From IMG/VR virus record IMGVR_UViG_3300010413_000068, positions 1 through 42,830 of that record: 42,830 bases of DNA; one strand, given 5' to 3'. The translations under genes were made by a program, and so were the position numbers. Shown here one piece after another: positions 22,122-32,180 of the stretch. The notes below the pieces were generated by a model. That model searched no databases, was not told the origin of the DNA, and saw nothing but the letters and a program-made list of their open reading frames with translations. The first letter of the stretch is position 1. Each line of letters starts with the position of its first letter. The stretch is from a virus.

Positions 22122-23041
22122 ATTTAGCCGAAATGCGTAACGAGTTTGATTATTGGCGCGCCGAAATCAACGGCTCTCCAACTTTCGATACCACTTTGAA
22201 GGATTTCTGGCTCCAGAAGGCTCAGAAGCGGATTACAAAGACGTACGCAACATACATGAAAACAAAGGTGATCGCTTCAGCCGCTCAGGTGACGGAATAT
22301 CCTCGCGCTTCGGTCCTTCCCACCCTGGCCTCTGGTGAGGTGCAGGTTGGGAGGCCGAGCGTTCAGTTTGCAAGAGGAAATTCTGCCGCGATTACGAGTG
22401 TTACAGATGTTGGTGGTGATGCTACGATAAATTCAGCGGCTCATGGACTGTCAGATGGAGATATTATCCAGATTTTCGATAGCTCCAATACTACCAATCT
22501 TGCCAACGGTCGTTATACGGTAGATGCCTCAGCAACCAACACATTTGAAATACTGGATTCAAGTGGATCTACGGTTGCCTATGTAGGTGATGCTACTGGG
22601 GTTTGGATGGAAGAGGGGACGTATGTTCGTCATCCATTAAACTTTGTTCGCTGGCAGGACGTACAGGACATATTCTACAACCAGATATATCCACCATCAG
22701 GAGATGCTCCTGCTGGAACATTGTGGTTGTCATGGATTGTCCAGAGCGAAAATCTCCCCGCTGTAGGTACGGATCTGGCGGAAAACATCATTCCCGAACA
22801 GCTACAGGAGCATGTCCCATTGCTTGCGGCTCGCCTGGCGGCAGCATCGAGTGAGGATACACGTTTAGAGATATATGAGCGTGAATGGGCTCGTGCTCGA
22901 TCGGAACTGGAAGAGTACAGGAAAATGAACTTCCCTGAAGAACGTGTCATGCGCGGATCTTACAAGTTAGTAGACGGGGTATTTTCCTATCGTAACCAGA
23001 CGGACCGGGCTTTCATCTTTGTTCCTAACGGGTGGATATAG
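22118..23041 (+). CDS. Head-tail connector / tail adaptor protein with E1-FCCH-like insert, 307 aa
   Basis: Helical N-terminus (AEMRNEFDYWRAEI) and C-terminus (LEIYEREWARARSELEEYRK) flank a central beta domain. The helical frame is that of podovirus adaptor proteins binding the portal. The central segment (about 89-150) has the pattern of E1-FCCH-like phage beta domains: INSAAHGLSDGDIIQI then NGRYTV and TNTFEI. It follows the glycosyltransferase gene with ATGA coupling. Assigned as connector by position and helical pattern. A tail-tube A-type role is the alternative. Confidence 0.68.
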   Translation: MNLAEMRNEFDYWRAEINGSPTFDTTLKDFWLQKAQKRITKTYATYMKTKVIASAAQVTEYPRASVLPTLASGEVQVGRPSVQFARGNSAAITSVTDVGGDATINSAAHGLSDGDIIQIFDSSNTTNLANGRYTVDASATNTFEILDSSGSTVAYVGDATGVWMEEGTYVRHPLNFVRWQDVQDIFYNQIYPPSGDAPAGTLWLSWIVQSENLPAVGTDLAENIIPEQLQEHVPLLAARLAAASSEDTRLEIYEREWARARSELEEYRKMNFPEERVMRGSYKLVDGVFSYRNQTDRAFIFVPNGWI

Positions 23042-23043
23042 GC

Positions 23044-23745
23044 ATGAAAGATAAACTTGCTATGATACTTTTCGCAGGTTTCCTGTTGCTGGTAGCAGCT
23101 ACTACACAGCAGGAATCCTGGACCGCGCTTAAGAATATTGCTCAATATGCGCAAGGTTCAGAAACGCGCATGAACCAGGATGGTCTTGAATATAATTTTG
23201 GTGCCATAGACGCAAGTGATTTTCTGATCAACGTAAGCCGTGATAGTCTTGAAGAGGACTCAAGCTACTATTTTGACGGAACATTCGATAGTCTTCTAAC
23301 CTATTATTCAAAGCCGTACTACATCGGTGGAAAGCTAAATATGACAGGAGGGCTACAGGCATTGGCTTCGCTTGTGGTTCCTACCGGACAGGATTCGTTC
23401 GTTCTTGCTGCCGTGTATCTTGAATATGGTACACAGTATGGAACGAAAAAGCACTGGCACGGGATACTTGATACCTTGATTACGTTTGGAGACAGTACTG
23501 CAAATGGAACTGCTGTAAGATCTAATATTTATAATAATATGGAAATGTTCAGTACTGCGCTTGATGCTTCAGACACAACCTATGATGGAATACAGACATA
23601 TTCGAATATTGTTAGATTTGTAACCGTATGGCCTGATTGCAATTATGTTAATCTTGGCTCTAATGGCATACGCAAGGGTGGATATGTAAATGCCACAAAT
23701 GTACGTCTAACGGGAGGAATAGTTGCCATGGATTCAGCGAGGTAG
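23044..23745 (+). CDS. Secreted or membrane-anchored beta-rich protein, 233 aa
   Basis: ATG 23044 is used; a GTG at 23032 in the same frame overlaps the preceding stop and is less likely. The N-terminus is a clear signal peptide (MKDKLAMILFAGFLLLVAAT), with a cleavage point plausible near 23-25. The rest is beta-rich, S/T/N/Y-rich and without enzymatic motif. A protein for export between connector and nozzle genes is unexpected, because tail parts assemble in the cytoplasm. It may be surface-exposed on the infected cell, or the hydrophobic segment may serve in the virion. Confidence 0.68.
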   Translation: MKDKLAMILFAGFLLLVAATTQQESWTALKNIAQYAQGSETRMNQDGLEYNFGAIDASDFLINVSRDSLEEDSSYYFDGTFDSLLTYYSKPYYIGGKLNMTGGLQALASLVVPTGQDSFVLAAVYLEYGTQYGTKKHWHGILDTLITFGDSTANGTAVRSNIYNNMEMFSTALDASDTTYDGIQTYSNIVRFVTVWPDCNYVNLGSNGIRKGGYVNATNVRLTGGIVAMDSAR

Positions 23746-23747
23746 CG

Positions 23748-26741
23748 ATGCCAAGGCTTTTTAAGAGCATATATTTCACAGCAGCTCCCGGAGTAGCAAG
23801 CGTCAGCTTCTACCCGGGTGGGCATACACCCTATTCGGATGGAGATGCACAGGACTATCCTGTAGAGAAAGGTTTCTACTCACGACTTGAAAACGCTGAT
23901 CCAAGCAGGAGACCGGGATACTTTGTCAAGCGCAGGCCATTTATTCAGGCACGTCCTCGCCAGACTGGATACACAACATCATATATCGCAAATATCGGCT
24001 ATCTTCCTGGGCAACGCTTGCTTGTCAGTAATTCAAATGTTTTGCGTGATCTTCTTTACATACAATATGTTGATGATAATGTACCAAGTGCTGATTTACT
24101 CGACTTCGGCGTAGAGTCCTATACGGTTGCCCTACGATACACAGCAGCGAACTGGTCAGATCTTGGAACGTGGAAAGACTCCACGGCCCACACAGCAACC
24201 AGTAATAACGCTTATCCCGTTTGGTGGGAAGGCTCATGGATGTATCCTGTAGGAGGTCTTGCCCCATGGCATGTATCTTCAAGAGGGTTTATCAGTGCGC
24301 CTCAGGGAAGATATGCGGACGAATCCGTTCCGTTGAGATTGTTCCCGGTTATACGAAAGGGAGGTAAAGATAATGGCGGCAATCATGACGGGTTCTTTTC
24401 GCATCCAAGTTCAGGTACAGAGGCTGATCGTAGTGGGGCGATAAGTAAAACTGCTTCAGGAGTTGCTGTTCCTGAAAAACCATCATTTAACAATGAATTT
24501 ACGCTTATTGCTACGTCGGTTATTCCCGAGACAGACAGCAGTCAGATTTCAGGTGATGCTAACAGGCCATTTACGGGTACGCTACTTTACAAACAGGATG
24601 TTCTTAATTATGAATCTGGAGATGACAGTGTTCTCCAGCAGTCCGGTAATTGTCCATTGGGGCATTATCAATTTGCTGTATGTCCCATAGACGATCAAGG
24701 AGAATTTGGTCCACCTATAAAAAATCTGGAATACTTTCAGGAAGGGAAAGCACTTAACCTGACATTTCAATACTATGATCCAAATGAAGGTTCTAGTTTT
24801 ATAGGAAATCATGACGCATACATGCGTGGAGTAACTATACAGCTACAGATCAACAACGTAAAAACGGCACTGGACAAATTGCGCCCGAATATACGAGGAC
24901 TAGCTGTATTTGTTAAGTATACAAATCCGATGAAGGGTGATGCTTTCTGGACCAATTCCAGAGATCCGGGCCAGAACTTGCCGCCAGGGTATGGGTCAAA
25001 CTATACGGAGCCTGAAGACATACAGTTTTCTTTATGGCGAATCGTTGATTTGAACGGAAGACAATATGAACCACTAGACCAAACACTATTTGGGGCTCAA
25101 TGGGCAGACGCTTCCAAATGGACGACCAGTGATAGATTTAACAGGCAACTGTCTCTTGATGGGATAGAAGTCCGTGCTGTGCGTGAGACCGTAAGTGGAA
25201 CTGGAGGAAGGGTAAGGCTAAAAAGTCCAGTCTACAGGTCTCAATTCAGCCATAATCGGTATCCTACTGTGCTGGCAGCTACGGATAATGTCCACATTGA
25301 AGTAGATAGCCTGTTTGGTACCGGAATCATGAATAACTGGTTCTACAGAAATCAAGGCGATTTAAACAACTTGCAGGCTCAATGCTATCTTACATTTGCC
25401 GGATCTGGAAGCTCTACATTGCCGGCCGCATGGACAGCAAACGAGGAAAGAACAATAAGGTTCTGTTATCCATGGACCAATGTTGATGCTGACAATGAAA
25501 AGATCAATCTTTTTCTGACTACACTTGATGAGGTTGACAGATCATTTCCTATGCCATTTCCTGATGATGCAAATGCAGGATACAGCGTACCCTATTTCAA
25601 TTACTACCACAGCGCGGAAAGTCCGAGCGGTAAACGAAAGCTGATCGCAAAAACATGGAATAGCGGTCGATTTGATGACAATGTTCTTAGAGGAACCACA
25701 AACGGAGTAGATGGTGACAGAAACGCAAGGTTTGATCTCGCGGAAACATTGCCAATTGAAATAACCGGTATAGCCTTTCTCGATGAATACAGGTTCATTG
25801 TTACGGGAAAGCACCAGTCCTATTTTGGGAAATACAAACTGGTTGGAGATCAGTGGGTATTCGAGATAGAAGATGTTCCATTAAGATACGGTCATCTTGG
25901 ATGGAGTCTCGAGCGTTCTGAACAGGGCATATTCGGGTGTGATCCATTGTACGGGCCGTGGGTAGTAACGTATAGCGAGGCGAGATCCAGGGAAGATATT
26001 TCACCAATCTCCGGGCAAAGATTGTTGTTTAACGAGATCCAGCAGAAATATTTCAGGGACACGTTTACGGATAGTAAGACGTTTGAATATCTTTCTCTTA
26101 CAGTTGCGAGTGATCGTCTTGTCATGACGTTACCCAAGTTCGGGGCAAGTTCTGCAACCAACGCAAAGAACAATATATCGCTACGAATACCAAATACAAG
26201 TGGTTCATATTACTTTACATATTGGTTTAATTTTGGTTTATGGTCTCTTGATTACGTATACAATACGACCGGACCTGTTACGGGGATTACTGCATATATC
26301 CAATCTCAGCTTGGACCTGAAGGAAATGTTATGGTCAGTACGACCACGAACATAGGTATTTGCAGTGATGTTGATACGGACGAGCAGGATAAGGCAGACG
26401 GAACCGGATACAACCCATTTATAAACATTGAGTGGATAGACAGGCTTTCGTCTATGGCTAAATCAGGCGTTCCTCAGCCTATGATGAGATTACAGAACAT
26501 CTATCTGCGTCTTGCTAAAGAATCTGCAACGGCGATTTCAACAACGCTAACGGTAACTCCATATCGACTTGCAACGGCTGGAACACCCGTGTCGAAGACA
26601 GCACTTACCGGTCAGGGATGGGTAAGGGGATTCATGACTACAGATGATCTGTTTGCATTACTTATAACAGATAGTTCTATAGGTATTACGGCTATCGGTG
26701 AAGCAACGATTGAAGCGTACTATCACGGACTAAAGATTTAG
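23748..26741 (+). CDS. Large tail protein, probable tail nozzle/tubular protein, 997 aa
   Basis: A very long beta-rich protein with no membrane span, many aromatic residues and no coiled coil. It follows the connector genes and precedes the internal proteins, the place of tail tubular protein B (nozzle) in short-tailed phages, although nearly 1000 residues is longer than T7 gp12. Repeated aromatic and glycine-rich strand patterns suggest a propeller-like region in the middle (about 470-760). No enzymatic motif is visible. The assignment is by position and size. Confidence 0.62.
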   Translation: MPRLFKSIYFTAAPGVASVSFYPGGHTPYSDGDAQDYPVEKGFYSRLENADPSRRPGYFVKRRPFIQARPRQTGYTTSYIANIGYLPGQRLLVSNSNVLRDLLYIQYVDDNVPSADLLDFGVESYTVALRYTAANWSDLGTWKDSTAHTATSNNAYPVWWEGSWMYPVGGLAPWHVSSRGFISAPQGRYADESVPLRLFPVIRKGGKDNGGNHDGFFSHPSSGTEADRSGAISKTASGVAVPEKPSFNNEFTLIATSVIPETDSSQISGDANRPFTGTLLYKQDVLNYESGDDSVLQQSGNCPLGHYQFAVCPIDDQGEFGPPIKNLEYFQEGKALNLTFQYYDPNEGSSFIGNHDAYMRGVTIQLQINNVKTALDKLRPNIRGLAVFVKYTNPMKGDAFWTNSRDPGQNLPPGYGSNYTEPEDIQFSLWRIVDLNGRQYEPLDQTLFGAQWADASKWTTSDRFNRQLSLDGIEVRAVRETVSGTGGRVRLKSPVYRSQFSHNRYPTVLAATDNVHIEVDSLFGTGIMNNWFYRNQGDLNNLQAQCYLTFAGSGSSTLPAAWTANEERTIRFCYPWTNVDADNEKINLFLTTLDEVDRSFPMPFPDDANAGYSVPYFNYYHSAESPSGKRKLIAKTWNSGRFDDNVLRGTTNGVDGDRNARFDLAETLPIEITGIAFLDEYRFIVTGKHQSYFGKYKLVGDQWVFEIEDVPLRYGHLGWSLERSEQGIFGCDPLYGPWVVTYSEARSREDISPISGQRLLFNEIQQKYFRDTFTDSKTFEYLSLTVASDRLVMTLPKFGASSATNAKNNISLRIPNTSGSYYFTYWFNFGLWSLDYVYNTTGPVTGITAYIQSQLGPEGNVMVSTTTNIGICSDVDTDEQDKADGTGYNPFINIEWIDRLSSMAKSGVPQPMMRLQNIYLRLAKESATAISTTLTVTPYRLATAGTPVSKTALTGQGWVRGFMTTDDLFALLITDSSIGITAIGEATIEAYYHGLKI

Positions 26742-26752
26742 CGAGGTGAATT

Positions 26753-28099
26753 GTGGCCGATCCATTTGAACAATTTTTGAAAGAACAGCGGCAACGCAAT
26801 CAGTTTTCGCAGCTTGGAGACGAACGCGGTAAATTGCAGCTCCTCAGCCGTCCAAGAGGTACGACTTCGGGAAGAAATGCGTTTGTCCGAAGCCTTAGCA
26901 AGCCTGTGCAGGAAACAACAGCAGAGCCACAGTTCCCGGATCTATTACAGCCAGCAACGGTTGCTCCGGAAATGACGGGTCTTGAAAAAGCGAATCCATA
27001 CTTACAGTTATTCCAAACTGCTGTTAATGTTGGAGGCAGGTTGTATTCGGCAGGACAGGAACGAAGAGCATTGCGCAGGCGTGAACGTGAAACAAAACGA
27101 GAGATCGAACAGGGAGATATCTTTGCACGGTCACAATCACAGCGAGAGAAAGCCGGCCTCGCATCAAGGATGCGTACAAGCAGGCAACTTGCTACTTCTG
27201 GACTTACACCTGATCAACAGGCAACACAAGCTCTTGTAGAACAGAAGTTTGCACAAACTGAAGCTGAACAGACGGGAGATATTGAACAACGCAGGGCATT
27301 GGCTGATGCAGTGCTTCGTTCACGCAAGCGTGGAGAACTTGCTGATATAGACATCGCTAAAAATCAGCTTGAATCTGACCTGATTACTGGGATTGCTAGT
27401 GATATTGGAGGAGCTGTACCTGGATTTATTTCTTCACAAATGCAGAATAAACAACTTGCCGAACAACGCGCACTTGCCGAAACCTCTCTGAATCAGAAAC
27501 AGGCGGAGATGCTGAACGAACAAAAGTTAGCTGAATTTGAGGCCGAACGTGGAGCGTTTGAATTTGGCCAAGAGCAACAGTTAAGGCGTGAAGAGATTCA
27601 ATCTAAAGAAGAAATGAATCAGCTTCGACAAGGGATTCGCGAAGAACTGGCAAAGATAAGAGAAGCTGGTGCAACAGAGCGGAATACGGCAAAGCTAGAT
27701 GCGATGATGGAAAGACTTGATAAATTGATTGGATCTAAAGAAAAAATAGCCAAAGGTAAAGAAGAGACAGAAAAAGAAAAAATGCGTTCTCGAGAAAAAA
27801 TAGAAGCCGACAAACTTAAGGCTGCACAAGAAAAAGAGCAAAAGCGAATCCAGGGAAAGGCTGGAGAAAAGGCTTCAATAGCTTATCAGCGTGAGATTAA
27901 CATACTTAACGACTTGCTTTACGATAAATCGTTTACAGGATCGAAGATTGAAACGGATATTTGGGACGACACCGATGCGCTTGAAAGCACATTGGTAGAT
28001 GCCTCAAAACGTATATATAAATCTGCTCCCGGTGCCTACGAAAGCCCGGAAGAGGTATTCATTTCATTGGCTCGTGACTTTGGTATTAAGGTGGAATAA
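26753..28099 (+). CDS. Coiled-coil internal virion protein, 448 aa
   Basis: It starts at GTG 26753 (GCGAGGTGAATT site). From about residue 95 to 375 the protein is almost only A, E, K, Q, R and L, forming long amphipathic helices and coiled coils (for example EEMNQLRQGIREELAKIREA). The N-terminal 95 residues are P/Q/T-rich. Such proteins upstream of a huge partner are typical ejection proteins packed inside the head and expelled with the DNA (like T7 gp14-gp16 or P22 gp7-gp20). No lytic domain is found. It overlaps the next start by one base (TAATG). Confidence 0.65.
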   Translation: MADPFEQFLKEQRQRNQFSQLGDERGKLQLLSRPRGTTSGRNAFVRSLSKPVQETTAEPQFPDLLQPATVAPEMTGLEKANPYLQLFQTAVNVGGRLYSAGQERRALRRRERETKREIEQGDIFARSQSQREKAGLASRMRTSRQLATSGLTPDQQATQALVEQKFAQTEAEQTGDIEQRRALADAVLRSRKRGELADIDIAKNQLESDLITGIASDIGGAVPGFISSQMQNKQLAEQRALAETSLNQKQAEMLNEQKLAEFEAERGAFEFGQEQQLRREEIQSKEEMNQLRQGIREELAKIREAGATERNTAKLDAMMERLDKLIGSKEKIAKGKEETEKEKMRSREKIEADKLKAAQEKEQKRIQGKAGEKASIAYQREINILNDLLYDKSFTGSKIETDIWDDTDALESTLVDASKRIYKSAPGAYESPEEVFISLARDFGIKVE

Positions 28100-31000
28100 T
28101 GGCTGTCAGCCTGGAAAGAGTAAGATCTAAGCTACAAGAAGATGATCAGCAAAGACCTGCATTAAGCCTTGAAAGGGTTAAAGCTAAATTTGCTGGATCT
28201 GACACTACTGGAATTGAACTTCCAGATAAGATCTCTCTGCAAGCTACTGCCGAGCCTGTTTCTACGCGAACAGTAGATCCTACCAGTCTGCCCGAGAAAG
28301 AATCTACAGATGCAGGGCGTAGCAAGTTAGCGCAACTCCTGACAATCATACCTCGCGTTGAGTCGTCATTGATCCTCGCGGGTCAACGTCCAGAGGGAGA
28401 GGCATTCTGGAAAGCGTTTGGCAGAGAGTTCGAGCAAGATCCTACGTTCGGGACGGTCATAGGCAGAAAATTTCCTATCGAGGGCGCGGAAGACGTACGC
28501 ATACCAACTCCTAACCCTATAGTATCAGGACAGTTTCTTGAGGGACCAACCCTGAAGCAGACACAAGAAATATCTGGTCTTGCTCTTGATATAGGTCTAG
28601 ATCCAACCACTTCCATGACCCTTGGGGCAACCAAGGCCGGAAGAGCTGCTGCCATGCTGCGCAGTCCTGCCAAGAATATATCCATGAAACTCTCAGAAAA
28701 GGCAGCTAGAGGCGAGATTTCTATTGCAAATCTGTTCGGTAAGAGTATTATACCAAAAACGATTAACGAGCCTATTTTCCGCGTTGTAGACAAGATTCGA
28801 GAGGCTTCACGGGAAAACCGGGCATGGCAGGGATTAGGCAGGACATTCTGGACAGAGACAAGCCATCCGGTTATGGACTGGTTCAGCAATAAGGCTCGTT
28901 GGTTCAGGGGATCTTTGTCAAGCCAGTATACTCGAAGATACTTAAATGCAAACAAGGACGGCAGGAAACTTGCAAAGTCCGTTGGGCTGAATATGGATAG
29001 CTGGAATACGGCATTACTTGAGGAAATTGAAAGACCGGGAAGCGCAAGGTTGAACCAGTTGTCAAAGCCTCAACTAGAAGCCATTACAGCAGAAGCAGAA
29101 CGGTTAAAGACTGTTGGTTCAGAACTACTTCCAATCGAACGTAACGCTGGACTCTATGCTGGTGAACTACAGGGTGATGTAGACTACTGGCTTCATGCTT
29201 TAACCAAGGAAGCTAAGGAACATCTTATTAAGACAAAAAGGGTTCCTGCAAATACTCTTGAATGGCAACCGAAACATGCCTCGATGCTTCAACGTGAGTT
29301 CTCTGCAAACAAGACTGTAGCGGAAGCTAACGAACAAATGGCCCACCTCGGATTTAAGTTCTTCGAAGATGATCCGTACTTGCTTGGTGCCATACGTGCA
29401 GATCGTACCGCCAGATCAGTAGCAGCTCGTCAGTTCATAGATGAAAGTATTGACTTTTTTGTGAAAAACAAGGAAGCTCAGGTCATTAAAGATAAGACAA
29501 TGTACAGTCTTGATAAAATAGCCAAGACGGCGTCCCAAGAGGTTGGTAAAGGAATCTACCTTGATAAGCGTGATTTTACGCGAGCAATGGCAGAGCTTGA
29601 TTTTGAAAAACTGTCAGATAACGCTAAGGCGGGACTTCAACAAATAGAATCAATATTCGATGCTGACCAGAAAGGAACAAAACTTGCTGATATAACGAAA
29701 GCCCTAGGTAAGGAAGAAGCTAAGCCAATCAAGGAAGCATTAAAAGAAATATCAAAAAAGAGAGGAACGCTTTACATTCTTCCGGAAGAAGTAGCTGGAG
29801 AGCTTAACAAAGTTCACAAAAATCTAGCGGACATGTATCCGATTGTTAGGATATTTAATGCAACGCAGAACTGGTGGAAGAGGAACACGTTGTCCCTGTT
29901 CCCTGCATATCACATGCGCAACCTTGTATCAAATATCGCGAATAACATGCTTGGCGGGGTCTACGATCCATCTTTTTATGCCAAGGCAGGAGAGTTGCAG
30001 CTTGGTCTTGCAAAGTCTAAGGGAGAAATAGGAAAGATTGTTAATGCTGCTGATCGTGAACTTATGGAGTTGGCAAGTAGATATGGAGCGATAAATACCG
30101 GGTTCTTCCAGACTGAATACGGCGAACAGTTAGCAAAGGCCATGAAAGGAGCAACAGTAAAGGGTACACTAGGATTTGGCCAAACAAGCGCCCTCAACCT
30201 TGCAGGACGTGCAGTAGGAACAGCAATTGAAGATAACGCCAGATTAGCACATTTCCTTAGCAAGTTTGATGAGGGAATACAAGTAGCCAAAGCTGCTGGT
30301 CAAGAGATAACCCCTGAACTTCGTGAGATTATCGCTCAGAATTCTGCACTTTCTGTAAAGAAATATCTATTTGATTACGGAGAACTTACAAACGCAGAAA
30401 GACAGATATTTCGCACCGCTTTCCCGTTCTATTCGTGGACAAGGAAAAATTTGCCGCTACAGGCAGAAAAAATTATTACGCAACCAGGATTTGCCAGTAC
30501 GATTGAAAAGGGACGCAGGGCAGTAAGTGAACGTTCAGAGAATCCTGAGTTCGCAATGCCAGCAAAGTACCTGTCGAGTTGGTTGCAGAACAATTATCCG
30601 GTTCGTGTTCGCACGTTGCCGGATGGTACTGAAGAGTATCTCAGTATCGCTGGCTATCTTCCAATCGGTGACCTGATGCAGATAACGAACCCACAAAGCG
30701 CATTGGAGATCGTAACAGGCAACTTGACGCCTCTAGTAAAGGAGCCCTTGCAAAATCTGCTCCCTAATGGTGGGTATGATTTATTCTTTGGCGGTCCAAT
30801 TGAGCGTTCACCCGGAGAAAAAGAACAGTTCCTTGGCATGGAAATGCGCAAGCGTTGGGGATCTCATGTTCTTCGCAACCTTAGACTTTTAAGTACTATA
30901 GATCAATTATTCTTTGATCGCGGAGACGGACAGCTTAGTAAGCGTGAAAAATATGGTAAATTTATGCTAGGATTCCGGTTGTTTCCGCAAGATCCAGTAA

Positions 31001-31302
31001 AAGCAATGACCTATTACTCTGTAGAACTTGACAAACAATTGCAGGAGTACAAGGGTCAGATAAGGCTTTATCAAAGTCAGATTAAACGGGGAAAGATAGA
31101 TCCGGACATCTATCAACGGCGCGTTGATTCTATAGAGAAACAAATGCAAAAACTTGAGATTGAATCTGAACAGCTAATAGACGATATGGTTAAGTTTGAA
31201 AAGTCTTCATCTTCAAAGCTAAGAAAAACACGAGTTAAAGAAGAACGAAAGATACAGCGCGGGCGGATCAAAGAACTGCTACGCGAACAGAGGAACCAGT
31301 AA
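28099..31302 (+). CDS. Large internal virion / DNA-ejection protein, 1067 aa
   Basis: An N-terminal pair of short repeats (SLERVRSKL, SLERVKAKF) precedes a low-complexity linker. A helix-rich body follows. Around residues 598-620 lies LFPAYHMRNLVSNIANNMLG and around 773-786 TAFPFYSWTRKNLPLQ. These motifs I have seen in large polyvalent-type phage proteins thought to be ejected with DNA. The C-terminus is a basic coiled coil. No peptidase or transglycosylase residues stand out. It is probably the largest ejection protein, analogous to T7 gp16. Confidence 0.62.
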   Translation: MAVSLERVRSKLQEDDQQRPALSLERVKAKFAGSDTTGIELPDKISLQATAEPVSTRTVDPTSLPEKESTDAGRSKLAQLLTIIPRVESSLILAGQRPEGEAFWKAFGREFEQDPTFGTVIGRKFPIEGAEDVRIPTPNPIVSGQFLEGPTLKQTQEISGLALDIGLDPTTSMTLGATKAGRAAAMLRSPAKNISMKLSEKAARGEISIANLFGKSIIPKTINEPIFRVVDKIREASRENRAWQGLGRTFWTETSHPVMDWFSNKARWFRGSLSSQYTRRYLNANKDGRKLAKSVGLNMDSWNTALLEEIERPGSARLNQLSKPQLEAITAEAERLKTVGSELLPIERNAGLYAGELQGDVDYWLHALTKEAKEHLIKTKRVPANTLEWQPKHASMLQREFSANKTVAEANEQMAHLGFKFFEDDPYLLGAIRADRTARSVAARQFIDESIDFFVKNKEAQVIKDKTMYSLDKIAKTASQEVGKGIYLDKRDFTRAMAELDFEKLSDNAKAGLQQIESIFDADQKGTKLADITKALGKEEAKPIKEALKEISKKRGTLYILPEEVAGELNKVHKNLADMYPIVRIFNATQNWWKRNTLSLFPAYHMRNLVSNIANNMLGGVYDPSFYAKAGELQLGLAKSKGEIGKIVNAADRELMELASRYGAINTGFFQTEYGEQLAKAMKGATVKGTLGFGQTSALNLAGRAVGTAIEDNARLAHFLSKFDEGIQVAKAAGQEITPELREIIAQNSALSVKKYLFDYGELTNAERQIFRTAFPFYSWTRKNLPLQAEKIITQPGFASTIEKGRRAVSERSENPEFAMPAKYLSSWLQNNYPVRVRTLPDGTEEYLSIAGYLPIGDLMQITNPQSALEIVTGNLTPLVKEPLQNLLPNGGYDLFFGGPIERSPGEKEQFLGMEMRKRWGSHVLRNLRLLSTIDQLFFDRGDGQLSKREKYGKFMLGFRLFPQDPVKAMTYYSVELDKQLQEYKGQIRLYQSQIKRGKIDPDIYQRRVDSIEKQMQKLEIESEQLIDDMVKFEKSSSSKLRKTRVKEERKIQRGRIKELLREQRNQ

Positions 31303-31303
31303 C

Positions 31304-31867
31304 ATGAAAAAGCTGTCAATTGCGGTGCTTGTCTCTTTGCTGACTGGCATTCTTGCTGCGCAGCCGATCACTCAAGCTCCTCCGGTGACGCTGACACCAC
31401 TTTCCAGTGCAGGGAGTGTTGTGTCAATGCAGAACCCAACAGAGAGCATTGAGGACTCTGTCCAGCAAACTACTGTAGATTCAATTTGGTTTGCATTTCC
31501 CAACAATGGAGCTAGTCCGCTAGTATTAGGCTATCCTACGTTGTTGGTTAAGCCTAAAGCTGCGATGACGTTGAAGATTTGGGCTTTCCCGTGTAGTGGA
31601 ACGTATCAGAACCAGTTCAGTACAAATGCGCAGATAACTCTTGTTCAGCGAAAAGTGTTTGATGCAACTGGTACAGCGGACTCCCTTGATCTTTGTGATC
31701 TTACTTCTGGCGTAAGTCTTGCCGCAAACACGGAATATCAGTTTGATTTCGATACGTGGAAAAGCGGTACATCTCATCCATGGGGACCATGTTGGGGGTT
31801 CCTTGTAAAGTTTACGAAAACAGACGCTAACACTGAAGCGTGTGATTTTTCCATGTATATTCAGTAG
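31304..31867 (+). CDS. Protein with signal peptide, beta-sandwich-like, 187 aa
   Basis: It begins with a textbook Sec signal (MKKLSIAVLVSLLTGILAAQ; cleavage after A18 or A19 is plausible). The mature part is S/T/P-rich, beta-like, with three cysteines spread over the C-terminal half. It is the first of four consecutive genes whose products carry export signals. It may be a fibre-associated or secreted binding protein. No family is recognised. Confidence 0.68.
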   Translation: MKKLSIAVLVSLLTGILAAQPITQAPPVTLTPLSSAGSVVSMQNPTESIEDSVQQTTVDSIWFAFPNNGASPLVLGYPTLLVKPKAAMTLKIWAFPCSGTYQNQFSTNAQITLVQRKVFDATGTADSLDLCDLTSGVSLAANTEYQFDFDTWKSGTSHPWGPCWGFLVKFTKTDANTEACDFSMYIQ

Positions 31868-31879
31868 GGAGACCAAGCC

Positions 31880-32155
31880 ATGAGGAAAGTACTACTGATG
31901 GTATTTAACGCCATTATGTGCTTTAGCGTGTTTCTGTATATCAAGACCTCGCAGTTCAATCCGGGTCTTGTTCCTCCGAACACGTACAATTCTGTACGGT
32001 ATAACGTGGCAGAGGATTCTGTAATGGTATCGTTGAAACACGCTACGGCTGATTCACAGAGAACTGTTTACCTGAAGAACCCTACGATCAAGGTACTTAA
32101 CGCCAAGCAGGCGCGAAAGTTGGGAGTGAGCCCGTCATGGACTACTGGAGAATAG
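31880..32155 (+). CDS. Small membrane-anchored protein, 91 aa
   Basis: Residues 1-22 are a hydrophobic signal-anchor (VLLMVFNAIMCFSVFLYI). The remainder is polar, beta-like, with no cysteine beyond the anchor. The start has a GGGAGACCAAGCC site. The short interval after it (32156-32180) contains CTAGT-TTT-ACTAG, a weak hairpin. The function is unknown. It lies between two secreted-type proteins. Confidence 0.65.
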   Translation: MRKVLLMVFNAIMCFSVFLYIKTSQFNPGLVPPNTYNSVRYNVAEDSVMVSLKHATADSQRTVYLKNPTIKVLNAKQARKLGVSPSWTTGE

Positions 32156-32180
32156 TACTAGTTTTACTAGAGGTGCATAA

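Noticed and set aside
28383-28955. Antisense frame of 190 codons within the ejection-protein gene
   Set aside because: It is the shadow of the long + strand gene; no start site or family pattern.
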